Positions 1 to 7,372 of a stretch of 42,952 nucleotides of DNA are shown in pieces. The stretch spans positions 1 through 42,952 of the forward strand of contig NZ_NVQF01000051.1 in NCBI RefSeq assembly GCF_002592005.1, given 5' to 3'. Under the pieces are notes generated by a model, which did no database searches, was not told the origin of the DNA, and saw only the letters and a list, made by a program, of their open reading frames with translations. Source of the DNA: Mycolicibacterium palauense. Lineage in GTDB: Bacteria > Actinomycetota > Actinomycetes > Mycobacteriales > Mycobacteriaceae. The translations under genes were made by a program, and so were the position numbers. Within the stretch, counting starts at the first letter, position 1, and each line of letters begins with the position of its first letter.

Positions 1-170
1 CAGCGTCAGAGGTGAATAAGGGAAAGCCGCTGGCCGCCGCCGAATACGACCCGACGAGCGGCACGTACGTTGGACCTGACGGGCAGGTCTACACCCAAAC
101 CAACCTGGCCCGCAGTGCCACAGAGGAGCAAACATGGCAGACGATGCTGCTGCCCCCGAAGGGGAACTGA
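1..170 (+). CDS. Mce-family protein, C-terminal fragment (probably MceF)
   Basis: Only the last 55 codons are in the window; the frame is open from base 3 to TGA at 168-170. The tail reads like the C-terminus of mycobacterial Mce proteins: a YDPTSGTYVGPDGQVYTQ segment, then a short NLA stretch and a WQTMLLPP ending. Mce proteins are secreted or cell-wall substrate-binding subunits of lipid or steroid importers working with YrbE permeases. Two Mce-associated membrane proteins follow directly, which in mycobacterial mce operons normally come after mceF, so MceF is the likeliest identity; that is inferred from position. The gene overlaps the next one by 37 bases. Which mce operon (1 to 4 or other) cannot be decided from this fragment. 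Confidence 0.75.
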   Translation, partial: ASEVNKGKPLAAAEYDPTSGTYVGPDGQVYTQTNLARSATEEQTWQTMLLPPKGN

Positions 171-1009
171 CCGAGTCGACCGGACAGGATTCGACTCACT
201 CCCCCGAAGGGTCAACGGAATCGCCTAAGAAGACCGACACCACCGACACCACCGAAGGCGAAGAACAGGCCAGCGACAAGGTCACCGACGAGGTCACCGA
301 CGAGGTCACCGCTGACGCCGGCGAGTCCGGTGCGGAGTCGGCGTCGCCCGAGGCTGTCGAGGCGGCGTCTGCTGAGGCGGCGTCTGCTGAGGCGGAGTCC
401 CCGGGCGAGGCCGCAGGCACCGCCGATGGCGAGGGGACCGGCCAGGAATCCTCGGGGGACGGTGACGAGGGCGAAGCATCCGCCGAGGCCACCGAAACCG
501 CTGAGGCCACCGAGGCTGCCCCGCGTTCCCCGGTCCGGATGGCGCTGGCCGTCGGCCTGATCGTGGTGCTCGCGCTGGGCGGACTGGCCGGATGGGTGGG
601 CTGGCGGGCGTATCAGTCCTACCAGGCCGAACAGCAGCGGGCACTGTTCCTTCAGGTGGGGCGCCAGGCCGCGATCAACCTGACGACCATCGACTTCGAG
701 CACGCCGACGAGGACGTCAACCGCATCCTGGATTCGGCCACCGACGCCTTCTACGACGATTTCTCCAATCGCAAGGACCCTTTCATCGAGGTCGTCAAGC
801 AGGCGCAGTCCAAGTCGACCGGTGAGGTGACCGCCGCGGGGCTGGTGGAGCCTCAGCAGGGCGACCAGGCCGAGGTGCTCATCGCTGTCACCGTGCACAC
901 CTCCAACGCGGGCGCTCCCGAGCAGCCGCCGCGCGCGTGGCGGATGCGGATCTCGGTGAAGCAGGTCGGCGATGACGTCAAGGTCTCCAACGTCGAGTTC
1001 GTGCCGTGA
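134..1009 (+). CDS. Mce-associated membrane protein (Mas), acidic N-terminus
   Basis: A 291-residue protein. Residues 1-132 are a low-complexity acidic Glu/Ala/Thr/Ser domain with short internal repeats (DEVTDEVT, EAASAEAASAEA). One transmembrane helix lies at about 136-157 (LAVGLIVVLALGGLAGW), followed by an outside domain of about 130 residues typical of Mas proteins (FYDDFSNRKDPFIEVVKQAQSK, then a beta-rich end with VKVSNVEFVP). Mas proteins are thought to stabilise Mce transporters. The start is chosen for the GAGGAG ribosome site at 123-128, five bases before ATG; it lies inside the end of the Mce gene. TGA overlaps the next ATG by one base (TGATG), so the operon is translationally coupled. 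Confidence 0.85.
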   Translation: MADDAAAPEGELTESTGQDSTHSPEGSTESPKKTDTTDTTEGEEQASDKVTDEVTDEVTADAGESGAESASPEAVEAASAEAASAEAESPGEAAGTADGEGTGQESSGDGDEGEASAEATETAEATEAAPRSPVRMALAVGLIVVLALGGLAGWVGWRAYQSYQAEQQRALFLQVGRQAAINLTTIDFEHADEDVNRILDSATDAFYDDFSNRKDPFIEVVKQAQSKSTGEVTAAGLVEPQQGDQAEVLIAVTVHTSNAGAPEQPPRAWRMRISVKQVGDDVKVSNVEFVP

Positions 1010-1872
1010 TGAGCCCGAAACCGAACGAGGAATCCCAGCAGCCCGACACCGACAGCGAACAGGAAGTACCCGCAGTGCCGGCGGAGACCGACGAAACCAA
1101 GACCGACCAGACCGAGACCGATCAGACCGAGACCGATCAGACCACCGACGCCGAGGCGGCCGAGCAGAGCACGGACGCCGGCGCGGAAACCCCCAAAGCC
1201 GAAGGCGAGACCACCGAAGCCGAAGGCGAGACCACCGAAGCCGAAGGCGAGACCGCTGAGGCCGAAGGCGAGACCGCTGAGGCCGAAGGCGAGACCGCTG
1301 AGGCCGAAGGCGAGACCACCGAGGACGGCGAAGGCGGCGAGACCGCCGGGGAGGGCGCCGAGGAGAAGGCCAAGTCTGCGCGCCGCACCGGGCTGTTCGG
1401 CAAGGTGGTGGCCTTCGCGCTGCTGCCGGCGCTGGCCCTGCTACTCGGCGGAGCGGCGGCATACCTGAAATGGGAGGACGTCACGGCCCGCGGCGCACAG
1501 ACGGCCCGCGAGGAGACCGTGCAGGTCGCCAAGGACAGCACCATCAAGATGCTGTCCTACAAGCCCGAAACCGTGGAGCAGGACCTCAACGCCGCCCGCG
1601 ACCTCCTGACCGGGGACTTCCGCAACGACTACACGCAGCTGGTCCAGGACGTGGTGATCCCCGGCGCCAAGGAGCAGCAGATCTCGGCCGTCGCAACGGT
1701 ACCCGCGGTGGCGTCGATGTCGGCCGACGCCGACCACGCCGAGGTGCTGGTGTTCGTCAACCAGACGGTCGTCATCGGCGGAGGGGCGCCCACCGCGACC
1801 GCATCCAGCGTCAAGGTCAGCCTCGACAAGGTGGGTGACCGCTGGCTGGTCTCGGGTTTCGACCCGATCTGA
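1009..1872 (+). CDS. Mce-associated membrane protein (Mas), repeat-bearing N-terminus
   Basis: Second Mas protein, 287 residues from ATG 1009; a GTG one codon earlier (1006) is possible but the TGATG overlap favours ATG. The N-terminal 115 residues are acidic and repetitive: three TDQTE-type units, then six perfect-length 7-residue units of the form AEGET(T/A)E. One TM helix follows at about 132-152 (VVAFALLPALALLLGGAAAYL). The outside domain has the usual Mas features (LLTGDFRNDYTQLVQDVVIPGAKEQQI, then VGDRWLVSGFDPI at the C-terminus). It probably works at the membrane with the Mce complex encoded upstream. The long acidic cytoplasmic tail is shared with its neighbour, suggesting a common partner or scaffold role. 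Confidence 0.85.
   Translation: MSPKPNEESQQPDTDSEQEVPAVPAETDETKTDQTETDQTETDQTTDAEAAEQSTDAGAETPKAEGETTEAEGETTEAEGETAEAEGETAEAEGETAEAEGETTEDGEGGETAGEGAEEKAKSARRTGLFGKVVAFALLPALALLLGGAAAYLKWEDVTARGAQTAREETVQVAKDSTIKMLSYKPETVEQDLNAARDLLTGDFRNDYTQLVQDVVIPGAKEQQISAVATVPAVASMSADADHAEVLVFVNQTVVIGGGAPTATASSVKVSLDKVGDRWLVSGFDPI
1198..1323 (+). repeat. six tandem 21-bp coding repeats
   Basis: Six head-to-tail 21-bp units starting GCCGAAGGCGAGACC inside the second Mas gene. They differ only in the last two codons (ACCGAA, GCTGAG or ACCGAG). Each encodes AEGET followed by T/A and E. The unit is a multiple of three, so copy-number change would alter length without a frameshift. A weaker 12-15 bp periodicity (ACCGATCAGACCGAG) lies just upstream at about 1100-1143. 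Confidence 0.95.
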
Positions 1873-1876
1873 GCCG

Positions 1877-2791
1877 ATGTTTGGCGAACCGCAATGGCTT
1901 GAGGTCGATGCCCCGGCCGCCAAGTTGCGCGCCCTGACCTGGGGACCCCCGGACGCGCCGATGGCGTTGTGCCTGCACGGTTTCCCGGACACCGCCTACG
2001 GGTGGCGCAAGCTGGCGCCATACCTCATCGAGGCCGGGTACCGGGTGGTCGCGCCGTTCATGCGTGGCTACGTGCCCTCGGCGCTGCCCGCCGACGGCAG
2101 CTACCACGTGGGCGCGTTGATGGACGACGCGCTGCGGGTGCGCGAGGCCGCCGGCCCGTCGGACCGTGACCTGCTGATCGGTCACGACTGGGGTGCGATC
2201 GCGGCCGCGGGCATCGCCGCGATGCCGGCCAACCCGTTCCGGTCGACGACGGTGATGTCGGTGCCGCTGTCGGCCGCTCTTCGGGTCGGGGGCAAGGACG
2301 CCGAACGGGGCCGGCTGATGGCGCGGATCCCGGCGCAGGTGCTCCGCAGCTGGTACATCCTCTACTTCCAGTTGCCCTACCTACCCGAGCGTTCCGCGCG
2401 CTGGATCGTGCCGCTGTTGTGGCGCCGATGGTCGCCGGGGTACCCGGCCGCCGAGGACATCCGCCACGTCGACGCGGCGATCGGCGCACCCGAACGATGG
2501 CGGGCCGCCCTGGGCCCCTACCGCGCCCTGGTGCGCCCCACCCGCACGCCCGAGCGCTACGCGGCGCTGCAGGAGTACTGGACCTCGGCGGCCCGGCCCG
2601 CCGGCCCGCTGCTCTACCTGCACGGCGAGGCCGACGGCTGCATGACCGCCGACTTCACCCACTGGGTCGAGAAGGTGCTACCGGACGGCAGTCGCACCGC
2701 GATCGTCGAACACGCCGGGCATTTCCTGCAGCTCGAGCAGCCGCAGAGGGTCGCCGAACTGGTCGTGGACTTCGCCGGCCGGGAGCGGTGA
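1877..2791 (+). CDS. alpha/beta hydrolase, epoxide-hydrolase-like
   Basis: A 304-residue alpha/beta hydrolase. The oxyanion motif HGFP is at 34-37. The nucleophile elbow is G-H-D-W-G at 102-106, so the nucleophile is Asp104, as in epoxide hydrolases and haloalkane dehalogenases rather than Ser esterases. The acid probably lies in LHGEADG and the catalytic His is His282 in HAGHFLQLEQP. The likely reaction is opening an epoxide, or dehalogenation, through an alkyl-enzyme ester; the substrate is unknown. I chose ATG 1877, four bases after the Mas stop, over an upstream GTG (1835) that would overlap the Mas gene. The stop overlaps the next start as GTGA, so it is probably co-transcribed with the acyltransferase-like gene. 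Confidence 0.85.
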   Translation: MFGEPQWLEVDAPAAKLRALTWGPPDAPMALCLHGFPDTAYGWRKLAPYLIEAGYRVVAPFMRGYVPSALPADGSYHVGALMDDALRVREAAGPSDRDLLIGHDWGAIAAAGIAAMPANPFRSTTVMSVPLSAALRVGGKDAERGRLMARIPAQVLRSWYILYFQLPYLPERSARWIVPLLWRRWSPGYPAAEDIRHVDAAIGAPERWRAALGPYRALVRPTRTPERYAALQEYWTSAARPAGPLLYLHGEADGCMTADFTHWVEKVLPDGSRTAIVEHAGHFLQLEQPQRVAELVVDFAGRER

Positions 2792-4053
2792 TCGGGGCCG
2801 GCGCCAACAGATTGGCCGCCGTCGACGCCCAGACCTTCTGGATGTCGGCGAAGATCCCCAACGACCAGTTTCTGCTCTACGCGTTCGCCGGCCGGCCGGC
2901 CGATCCGAGCGAGCTGCTCGCGGGCCTGCGCAGCCGTGCCGAGCGCTGCCCGGAGCTGTGCCTGCGGATCGCCGACGACTGCGCGCTGCGCTACCCGGCG
3001 TGGGTCACGGCGCCGGTGCGCGCCGGGCAGTTCGTCTCCCACGTCGGGGCGGCCCGGGAGTGGACCGACTGCCTGGATGCCGTTGCGGCACTGGCCGACG
3101 ACCAGGTCGACGCCCGCGCCGCGGCCTGGCGGCTGCACCTGTTCGCGCCGGTGACCGGGGCGCCCGGCGCCGACGGTCCGGTGACGGTGGCGGTGCTGCA
3201 GATCGCCCACGCGCTCGCCGACGGCACCCGCACCGCCGACCTGGCCGGCTGGTTGTTCGGCCGCGACGCGCCGGTGGCCGCGGTGCCCGGGGCCCGGCGG
3301 GGCAGCCTGCTGGTGCGCGGGATCGCCGCCGCACGCGCGCACCGGGCGCTGCAGCGCGATATCGGGGCCGGAGTGCTGCCGTCGCCCCCGCCGCCCAGGC
3401 CGGTGCTGGCCACCAACGCCCGCCCGGCCGGGACACGGCGGATCCGCACCCTGGTGCGTCAGCGCAGCGCCCTCGCCGCGACGGGCACCGTCACCGTGGC
3501 CGCCCTGGTTGCCATCGGCGCGGCACTCGGCCGTTACCTGCGCTCCCGCGGTGCGGACCCCACGTTGCTGGCGGCCGAGGTGCCGATGCGCAAGCCGGGA
3601 AACAGGCTGGCACACAACCACTTCGGCAACGTCGGTGTCGCTCTGCGCCCGGATCTGGCGGCGGCCGCGGCGGCCACGGCGATCACCGCCGAGCTGGCCG
3701 CCGCCCGAGCCCGCGCCGAGCACCCGGCCGCCGTCGCCGCCCGGCGTTCGTTCGCCGCCGTCCCGGCGCCACTGCTGCGCTGGGGGGTGCGCCAGTTCGA
3801 CGCGTCGGCGCGCTCACCGGTGGTCACCGGACACACCGTGGTCTCCAGCGTGTTCCGTGGCGCGGCCGATCTGCGGCTCGACGGGATGCCGGTGCTGTTG
3901 ACCGCCGGCTATCCGGCGCTCTCGCCGATGATGGGCCTGACCCACGGGGTGCACGGGATCGGCGACACCGTGGCGGTCAGCGTGCACGCCGCCGACTCCG
4001 CGATCGACATCGACGAGTACGTCGCCCTGCTCGACCGCGAGCTGCCGCGGTGA
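2788..4053 (+). CDS. wax ester synthase/DGAT-like acyltransferase
   Basis: A 421-residue protein of the WS/DGAT (condensation-like) superfamily. The N-terminus RLAAVDAQTFW matches the family opening (RLSPLDAxFLW). The catalytic HHxxxDG is present as A-H-A-L-A-D-G at 140-146: the first His is Ala, but the second, catalytic His and the DG are kept. A PMRKPGN segment and the C-terminal VVSSVFRGAADLRLDGMPV and GLTHGVHGIGD regions resemble the family's second domain. Such enzymes esterify acyl-CoA onto alcohols or diacylglycerol. GTG 2788 overlaps the hydrolase stop (GTGA); an open frame continues upstream to 2419 but that part overlaps the hydrolase. The family call is moderate because the protein is divergent. 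Confidence 0.7.
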   Translation: MIGAGANRLAAVDAQTFWMSAKIPNDQFLLYAFAGRPADPSELLAGLRSRAERCPELCLRIADDCALRYPAWVTAPVRAGQFVSHVGAAREWTDCLDAVAALADDQVDARAAAWRLHLFAPVTGAPGADGPVTVAVLQIAHALADGTRTADLAGWLFGRDAPVAAVPGARRGSLLVRGIAAARAHRALQRDIGAGVLPSPPPPRPVLATNARPAGTRRIRTLVRQRSALAATGTVTVAALVAIGAALGRYLRSRGADPTLLAAEVPMRKPGNRLAHNHFGNVGVALRPDLAAAAAATAITAELAAARARAEHPAAVAARRSFAAVPAPLLRWGVRQFDASARSPVVTGHTVVSSVFRGAADLRLDGMPVLLTAGYPALSPMMGLTHGVHGIGDTVAVSVHAADSAIDIDEYVALLDRELPR

Positions 4054-4105
4054 CCGAATACCGCACACATTGGCCGCGCGTGACAGATGCCCTAAGTTCT
4101 GTTGC

Positions 4106-4633
4106 ATGACTGCATACGACTCGGCGCTCGATTTCGGTCTGCTGCTGCTGCGCGTGGTCCTCGGATTGACGATGGCCGCGCACGGCTACAACAAGTTCTT
4201 CGGCGGGGGCCGCATCCCCGGCACCGCGGGCTGGTTCGACAGCATCGGCATGAAACCCGGGATGTTCCACGCCCGGGTCGCGGCCTCCACCGAGATGGCC
4301 GCGGGCCTCGGGCTGGCCGTCGGCCTGCTGACGCCCGTCCCGGCGGCCGGGTTCGTCGCGCTGATGCTCGTGGCCGCCTGGACCGTGCACCGCGCCAACG
4401 GGTTCTTCATCGTCAAGGAGGGCTGGGAGTACAACCTGGTGCTGGCGGCGGCCGCGGTCGCGCTGGCGGCCACCGGGGCCGGGCGCTACAGCCTGGACTA
4501 CGCGTTGTTCAGCGGCACCGGCTTCTACGACCTGCTGCACGGCTGGTGGGGATTCGTCATCGCGGTGGCGCTGGGCCTGGCCGGTGGCGTCGGTCAGCTG
4601 GTGATCTTCTTCCGGCCGCCGGCCAAAGCCTGA
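4106..4633 (+). CDS. DoxX-family membrane protein
   Basis: A 175-residue protein with four predicted TM helices and the DoxX signature near the N-terminus (LLLRVVLGLTMAAHGYNKFF, then GWFDSIG). DoxX proteins are small integral membrane proteins; in mycobacteria some join redox-stress complexes, but the role of this one is not shown. The start ATG 4106 is supported by TAAGTT at 4093-4098 followed by exactly 7 nt, the layout of a leaderless mycobacterial promoter; I see no ribosome site. The next gene downstream has its own promoter, so this is probably a single-gene unit. Confidence 0.85.
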   Translation: MTAYDSALDFGLLLLRVVLGLTMAAHGYNKFFGGGRIPGTAGWFDSIGMKPGMFHARVAASTEMAAGLGLAVGLLTPVPAAGFVALMLVAAWTVHRANGFFIVKEGWEYNLVLAAAAVALAATGAGRYSLDYALFSGTGFYDLLHGWWGFVIAVALGLAGGVGQLVIFFRPPAKA

Positions 4634-4710
4634 CGCACCGGCCCTGACGCACCGATCTGACGGGACGGGCCGAACCCGCCCGAACCTCCGCGCGGAACCG
4701 CAACCGCAGA

Positions 4711-4730
4711 ACTAGAACACGTTCTAGTGT
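4711..4730 (+). promoter_or_regulatory. KstR-type operator overlapping a leaderless -10 box
   Basis: An 18-bp palindrome ACTAGAACACGTTCTAGT (4711-4728) has perfect 8-bp arms around AC. Its core, 4713-4726, fits TNNAACNNGTTNNA, the published consensus for KstR, the TetR-type repressor of mycobacterial cholesterol catabolism. The right arm overlaps TAGTGT (4725-4730), a TANNNT -10 hexamer that sits 7 nt before ATG 4738. A repressor bound here would block the -10 and the start of a leaderless message. Confidence 0.8.
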
Positions 4731-4737
4731 GTTCGCC

Positions 4738-6498
4738 ATGGGGTTTCTCAAACAGCAGGTACCCGTGATCGACTTCGAGGAATGGAGTAAGGGCACCCGC
4801 GCCCAGAAGATCGTTCCGATGGCCCGGCACTGGGCCGAGGTCGGCTTCGGCACCCCGGTGGCGCTGCACCTGTTCTATGTCCTGAAGATCGGGCTCTACG
4901 TTCTGGGCGCCTGGCTGGTCGCGCTGAGCACCACCGGGATCGACGGCTTCACCGACGTGGGCTCCTGGTACGCCGAGCCCATCGTGTTCGAGAAGGTCGT
5001 GCTCTACACCATGCTGTTCGAGGTGGTCGGGTTCGGCTGCGGATTCGGCCCGCTGAACAACCGGTTCTTCCCGCCCATGGGGTCGATCCTGTACTGGCTG
5101 CGTCCGGGCACCATCCGGCTGCCGCCGTGGCCCGGCCGGATACCGCTGACCAGGGGAACCGTGCGCACCCCGGTGGACGCCGCGCTCTACGCCGCGCTGC
5201 TGGTGCTGCTGGTGGTCGCGTTGTCCTCCGACGGCACCGGGCCGATCCCGGCGTTGGGCACCGAGGTCGGGGTGCTGCCGGCCTGGCAGATCTGGGCGAT
5301 CCTGGGTGTGCTGGCGGTGCTCGGTCTGCGCGACAAGGTGATCTTCCTGGCCGCCCGCGGGGAGGTCTACGCCTCGTTCGCCGTGGCCTTCCTGTTCACC
5401 GGCGCCGACATCGTCGTCGCCGCGAAGCTGGTGTGCCTGGCGATCTGGCTGGGTGCGGCCACCTCCAAGCTCAACAAGCACTTCCCGTTCGTCATCTCGA
5501 CGATGATGAGCAACAACCCGATCCTGCGGCCGCGGTTCCTCAAGCGCCGGTTCTTCGAGCACTTCCCCGACGATCTGCGGCCCGGACGGTGGTCGCGGGT
5601 CCTGGCGCACTTCTCCACGGCGGTGGAGGGGCTGGTGCCGCTGGTGTTGTTCTTCACCCACGGCGGCTGGCCGACGGCGGTGGCGGCGGGAATCATGCTG
5701 ATCTTCCACTTCGGCATCCTGTCGGCCATCCCGATGGGAGTGCCCCTGGAGTGGAACGTGTTCATGATGTTCTCGGTGCTGGCGCTGTTCGTCGGGCACG
5801 CCGGTGTCGGCCTGTCCGATCTGCAGACGCCGCTGCCGATCCTGCTGTTCGTCGTGCTGGCCGCCACCGTCGCCCTGGGAAACCTGTTCCCGCGCAAGGT
5901 GTCCTTCCTGCCCGGTATGCGCTACTACGCCGGCAACTGGGACACCTCGCTGTGGTGTGTCACGCCGTCGGCCGACCGGAAGATCGCCGAGGGTGTCGTT
6001 GCGATCGCCAGCATGCCCGCGGCCCAGCTGGAGCGCTTCTACGGCAGCGAGGAGGCCGCCCAGATCCCGCTCTACATGGGGTATGCGTTCCGCTCCTTCA
6101 ACACCCACGGCCGGGCGCTGTTCACGCTGGCGCACCGGGCGATGGCGGGCCACGACGAGGACGACTACACCCTGACCGACGGGGAGCGCATCGTGTCCAC
6201 CGCGATCGGCTGGAACTTCGGTGACGGTCACATGTCCAACGAGCAGCTCATCGAGGCACTTCAGCAGCGGTGCCACTTCGAGCCGGGCGAGGTGCGGGTG
6301 GTGATCCTCGATGCGCAGCCCATCCACCGGCAGCGGCAGCGCTACCGGCTCGTCGACGCGGCCACCGGCGAGTTCGAGAGCGGGTATGTCCTGGTGGCCG
6401 ACATGGTCACCCGCCAGCCCTGGGACGACACCGTGCCCGTCCACGTCGAGCACAGTGCCGCAATGGATCCCGGCGCACGGCCGCGCCCCAACCCGTGA
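4738..6498 (+). CDS. DUF3556 transmembrane protein, putative KstR regulon member
   Basis: A 586-residue protein recognised as a mycobacterial DUF3556 protein. After a short cytoplasmic N-terminus (DFEEWSKGTRAQKIVPMARHW) it has roughly ten hydrophobic segments to about residue 385. A soluble C-terminal domain follows (WDTSLWCVTPSADRKIAEGV, DGERIVSTAIGWNFGDGHMSNEQLI, then an end rich in H and R). Charged and aromatic residues (LNKHFPF, MMSNNP, FGPLNNRFFP) lie between helices. The function is unknown. The KstR-type operator over its promoter links it to steroid or sterol metabolism by regulation; that is inference. ATG 4738 is chosen over GTG 4729 because it lies 7 nt after TAGTGT and begins MGFLKQQ. 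A hairpin follows its stop. Confidence 0.8.
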   Translation: MGFLKQQVPVIDFEEWSKGTRAQKIVPMARHWAEVGFGTPVALHLFYVLKIGLYVLGAWLVALSTTGIDGFTDVGSWYAEPIVFEKVVLYTMLFEVVGFGCGFGPLNNRFFPPMGSILYWLRPGTIRLPPWPGRIPLTRGTVRTPVDAALYAALLVLLVVALSSDGTGPIPALGTEVGVLPAWQIWAILGVLAVLGLRDKVIFLAARGEVYASFAVAFLFTGADIVVAAKLVCLAIWLGAATSKLNKHFPFVISTMMSNNPILRPRFLKRRFFEHFPDDLRPGRWSRVLAHFSTAVEGLVPLVLFFTHGGWPTAVAAGIMLIFHFGILSAIPMGVPLEWNVFMMFSVLALFVGHAGVGLSDLQTPLPILLFVVLAATVALGNLFPRKVSFLPGMRYYAGNWDTSLWCVTPSADRKIAEGVVAIASMPAAQLERFYGSEEAAQIPLYMGYAFRSFNTHGRALFTLAHRAMAGHDEDDYTLTDGERIVSTAIGWNFGDGHMSNEQLIEALQQRCHFEPGEVRVVILDAQPIHRQRQRYRLVDAATGEFESGYVLVADMVTRQPWDDTVPVHVEHSAAMDPGARPRPNP

Positions 6499-6549
6499 GG
6501 CCGGTGCGCACCGACGCGGGGCTCCCTCCTCCGGGGCGAGCGCTCACTG

Positions 6550-6580
6550 AGGTACGCCGACGGGCCCGCCGGCCGTACCT
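6550..6580. terminator. hairpin between convergent genes
   Basis: AGGTACG (6550-6556) pairs with CGTACCT (6574-6580), and inner CCG/CGG pairs extend the stem past one bulged base. It lies between the stops of the DUF3556 gene (6498) and the minus-strand oxidoreductase (6602). There is no clear T-tract, so a bidirectional terminator is likely but unproven. Confidence 0.5.
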
Positions 6581-6601
6581 GGTTGCGCGCTCGCGCGGGG
6601 G

Positions 6602-7282
6602 TCAGCGGCCGGGAGAGGCTTTCAGCGCCTCGGCGACCGGGGTGTCGCCGTCGTTGAACTCGATGGTGCGCCCGATGGTGCCGTCGTCGGAGAGTGCCGC
6701 GGCGATCACCAGCGCCACGTTCTCCCGCGACACCTCGCCCTTGGCGCCCCCGGGGGAGCCCGCCGCGCCGGCGATGTCGATCCGACCGGTCGCCGGCTCC
6801 AGGGTCAGCCGGCTGGGGCCCAGCACCGTCCACTGCAGATCGCTGGCACGTAGGTGCTCGTCGGCGGCGGCCTTGGCCTCGGCGTAGTGGAAGAACGAGT
6901 CGGACGGGTCCACCCCGTGCCGTGGGCCGGCGCCGAAGTAGGACACCATGACGAACCGCGGCACCCGGGCCCGGCCGGCGGCGTCGATGACGCGGATCGC
7001 GGCGTCGCGGTCGACGGCGTAGGTGCGTGCCGGGTTGCCGCCGCCCGCGCCGGCGGAGAACACCACGGCGTCGTGACCCCCGACGATCTCGGCCAGCGCC
7101 GCGGTGTCGAGGGTCTCGATGTCGGCGACGACGGGGCATGCGCCGGTCGCGGCGACCTCGTCGGCGTGGTCGGGGTTGCGGAACACGGAGGTGACCGTCA
7201 CGCCGCGGTCGGACAGAATGCGGGACAGGGACAGTGCGACCTTGCCGTGCCCGCCGATGAGGACGATCGTGGAGGGGGACAT
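6602..7282 (-). CDS. NAD(P)-binding oxidoreductase (atypical SDR, NmrA/YwnB-like)
   Basis: A 226-residue Rossmann protein. The nucleotide-binding motif is GGHGKVA near residue 9-15 (TIVLIGGHGKVALSLSRIL). It continues with a SYFGAG segment, FFHYAEAKAAADEHLRAS and TVLGPSRLTLEP, typical of atypical SDRs that lack the full YxxxK site. The substrate is unknown. ATG 7282 is preferred because TACCCT (7295-7290 on this strand) lies exactly 7 nt upstream, a leaderless-promoter layout; a longer open frame reaches 7348 but would cover the thiolase promoter region. It is transcribed divergently from the thiolase. Confidence 0.8.
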   Translation of the reverse strand: MSPSTIVLIGGHGKVALSLSRILSDRGVTVTSVFRNPDHADEVAATGACPVVADIETLDTAALAEIVGGHDAVVFSAGAGGGNPARTYAVDRDAAIRVIDAAGRARVPRFVMVSYFGAGPRHGVDPSDSFFHYAEAKAAADEHLRASDLQWTVLGPSRLTLEPATGRIDIAGAAGSPGGAKGEVSRENVALVIAAALSDDGTIGRTIEFNDGDTPVAEALKASPGR

Positions 7283-7333
7283 CGGTTCCAGGGTAGGCCT
7301 GCGGGGTGGGCCCGTCGGAGGCCGTGCTAAGAA

Positions 7334-7359
7334 CAACTGATCAACCAACTGATTAGTTG
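7334..7359. promoter_or_regulatory. inverted repeat upstream of thiolase, probable operator
   Basis: CAACTGATCA (7334-7343) and TGATTAGTTG (7350-7359) form 10-bp arms with one mismatch around ACCAAC. CAACTGAT also occurs twice as a 12-bp-spaced direct repeat, and a smaller palindrome (CAACT-GATT-AGTTG) lies at 7346-7359. It stands just before the GAGAGGAG ribosome site of the thiolase, a usual place for a TetR-type repressor. Confidence 0.55.
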
Positions 7360-7372
7360 AGAGGAGAGGTCG

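Noticed and set aside
1..1872. Assignment of the mce operon to mce4 because of the nearby KstR-type site
   Set aside because: The KstR-type site lies 2.8 kb downstream before another gene, and only 55 residues of the Mce protein are visible, so the operon type cannot be set.
4594..6453. A 619-codon open frame on the minus strand opposite the DUF3556 gene
   Set aside because: The composition is that of an antisense shadow (rich in His, Gln, Arg, Asp), there is no domain, and the plus-strand protein is clearly real.
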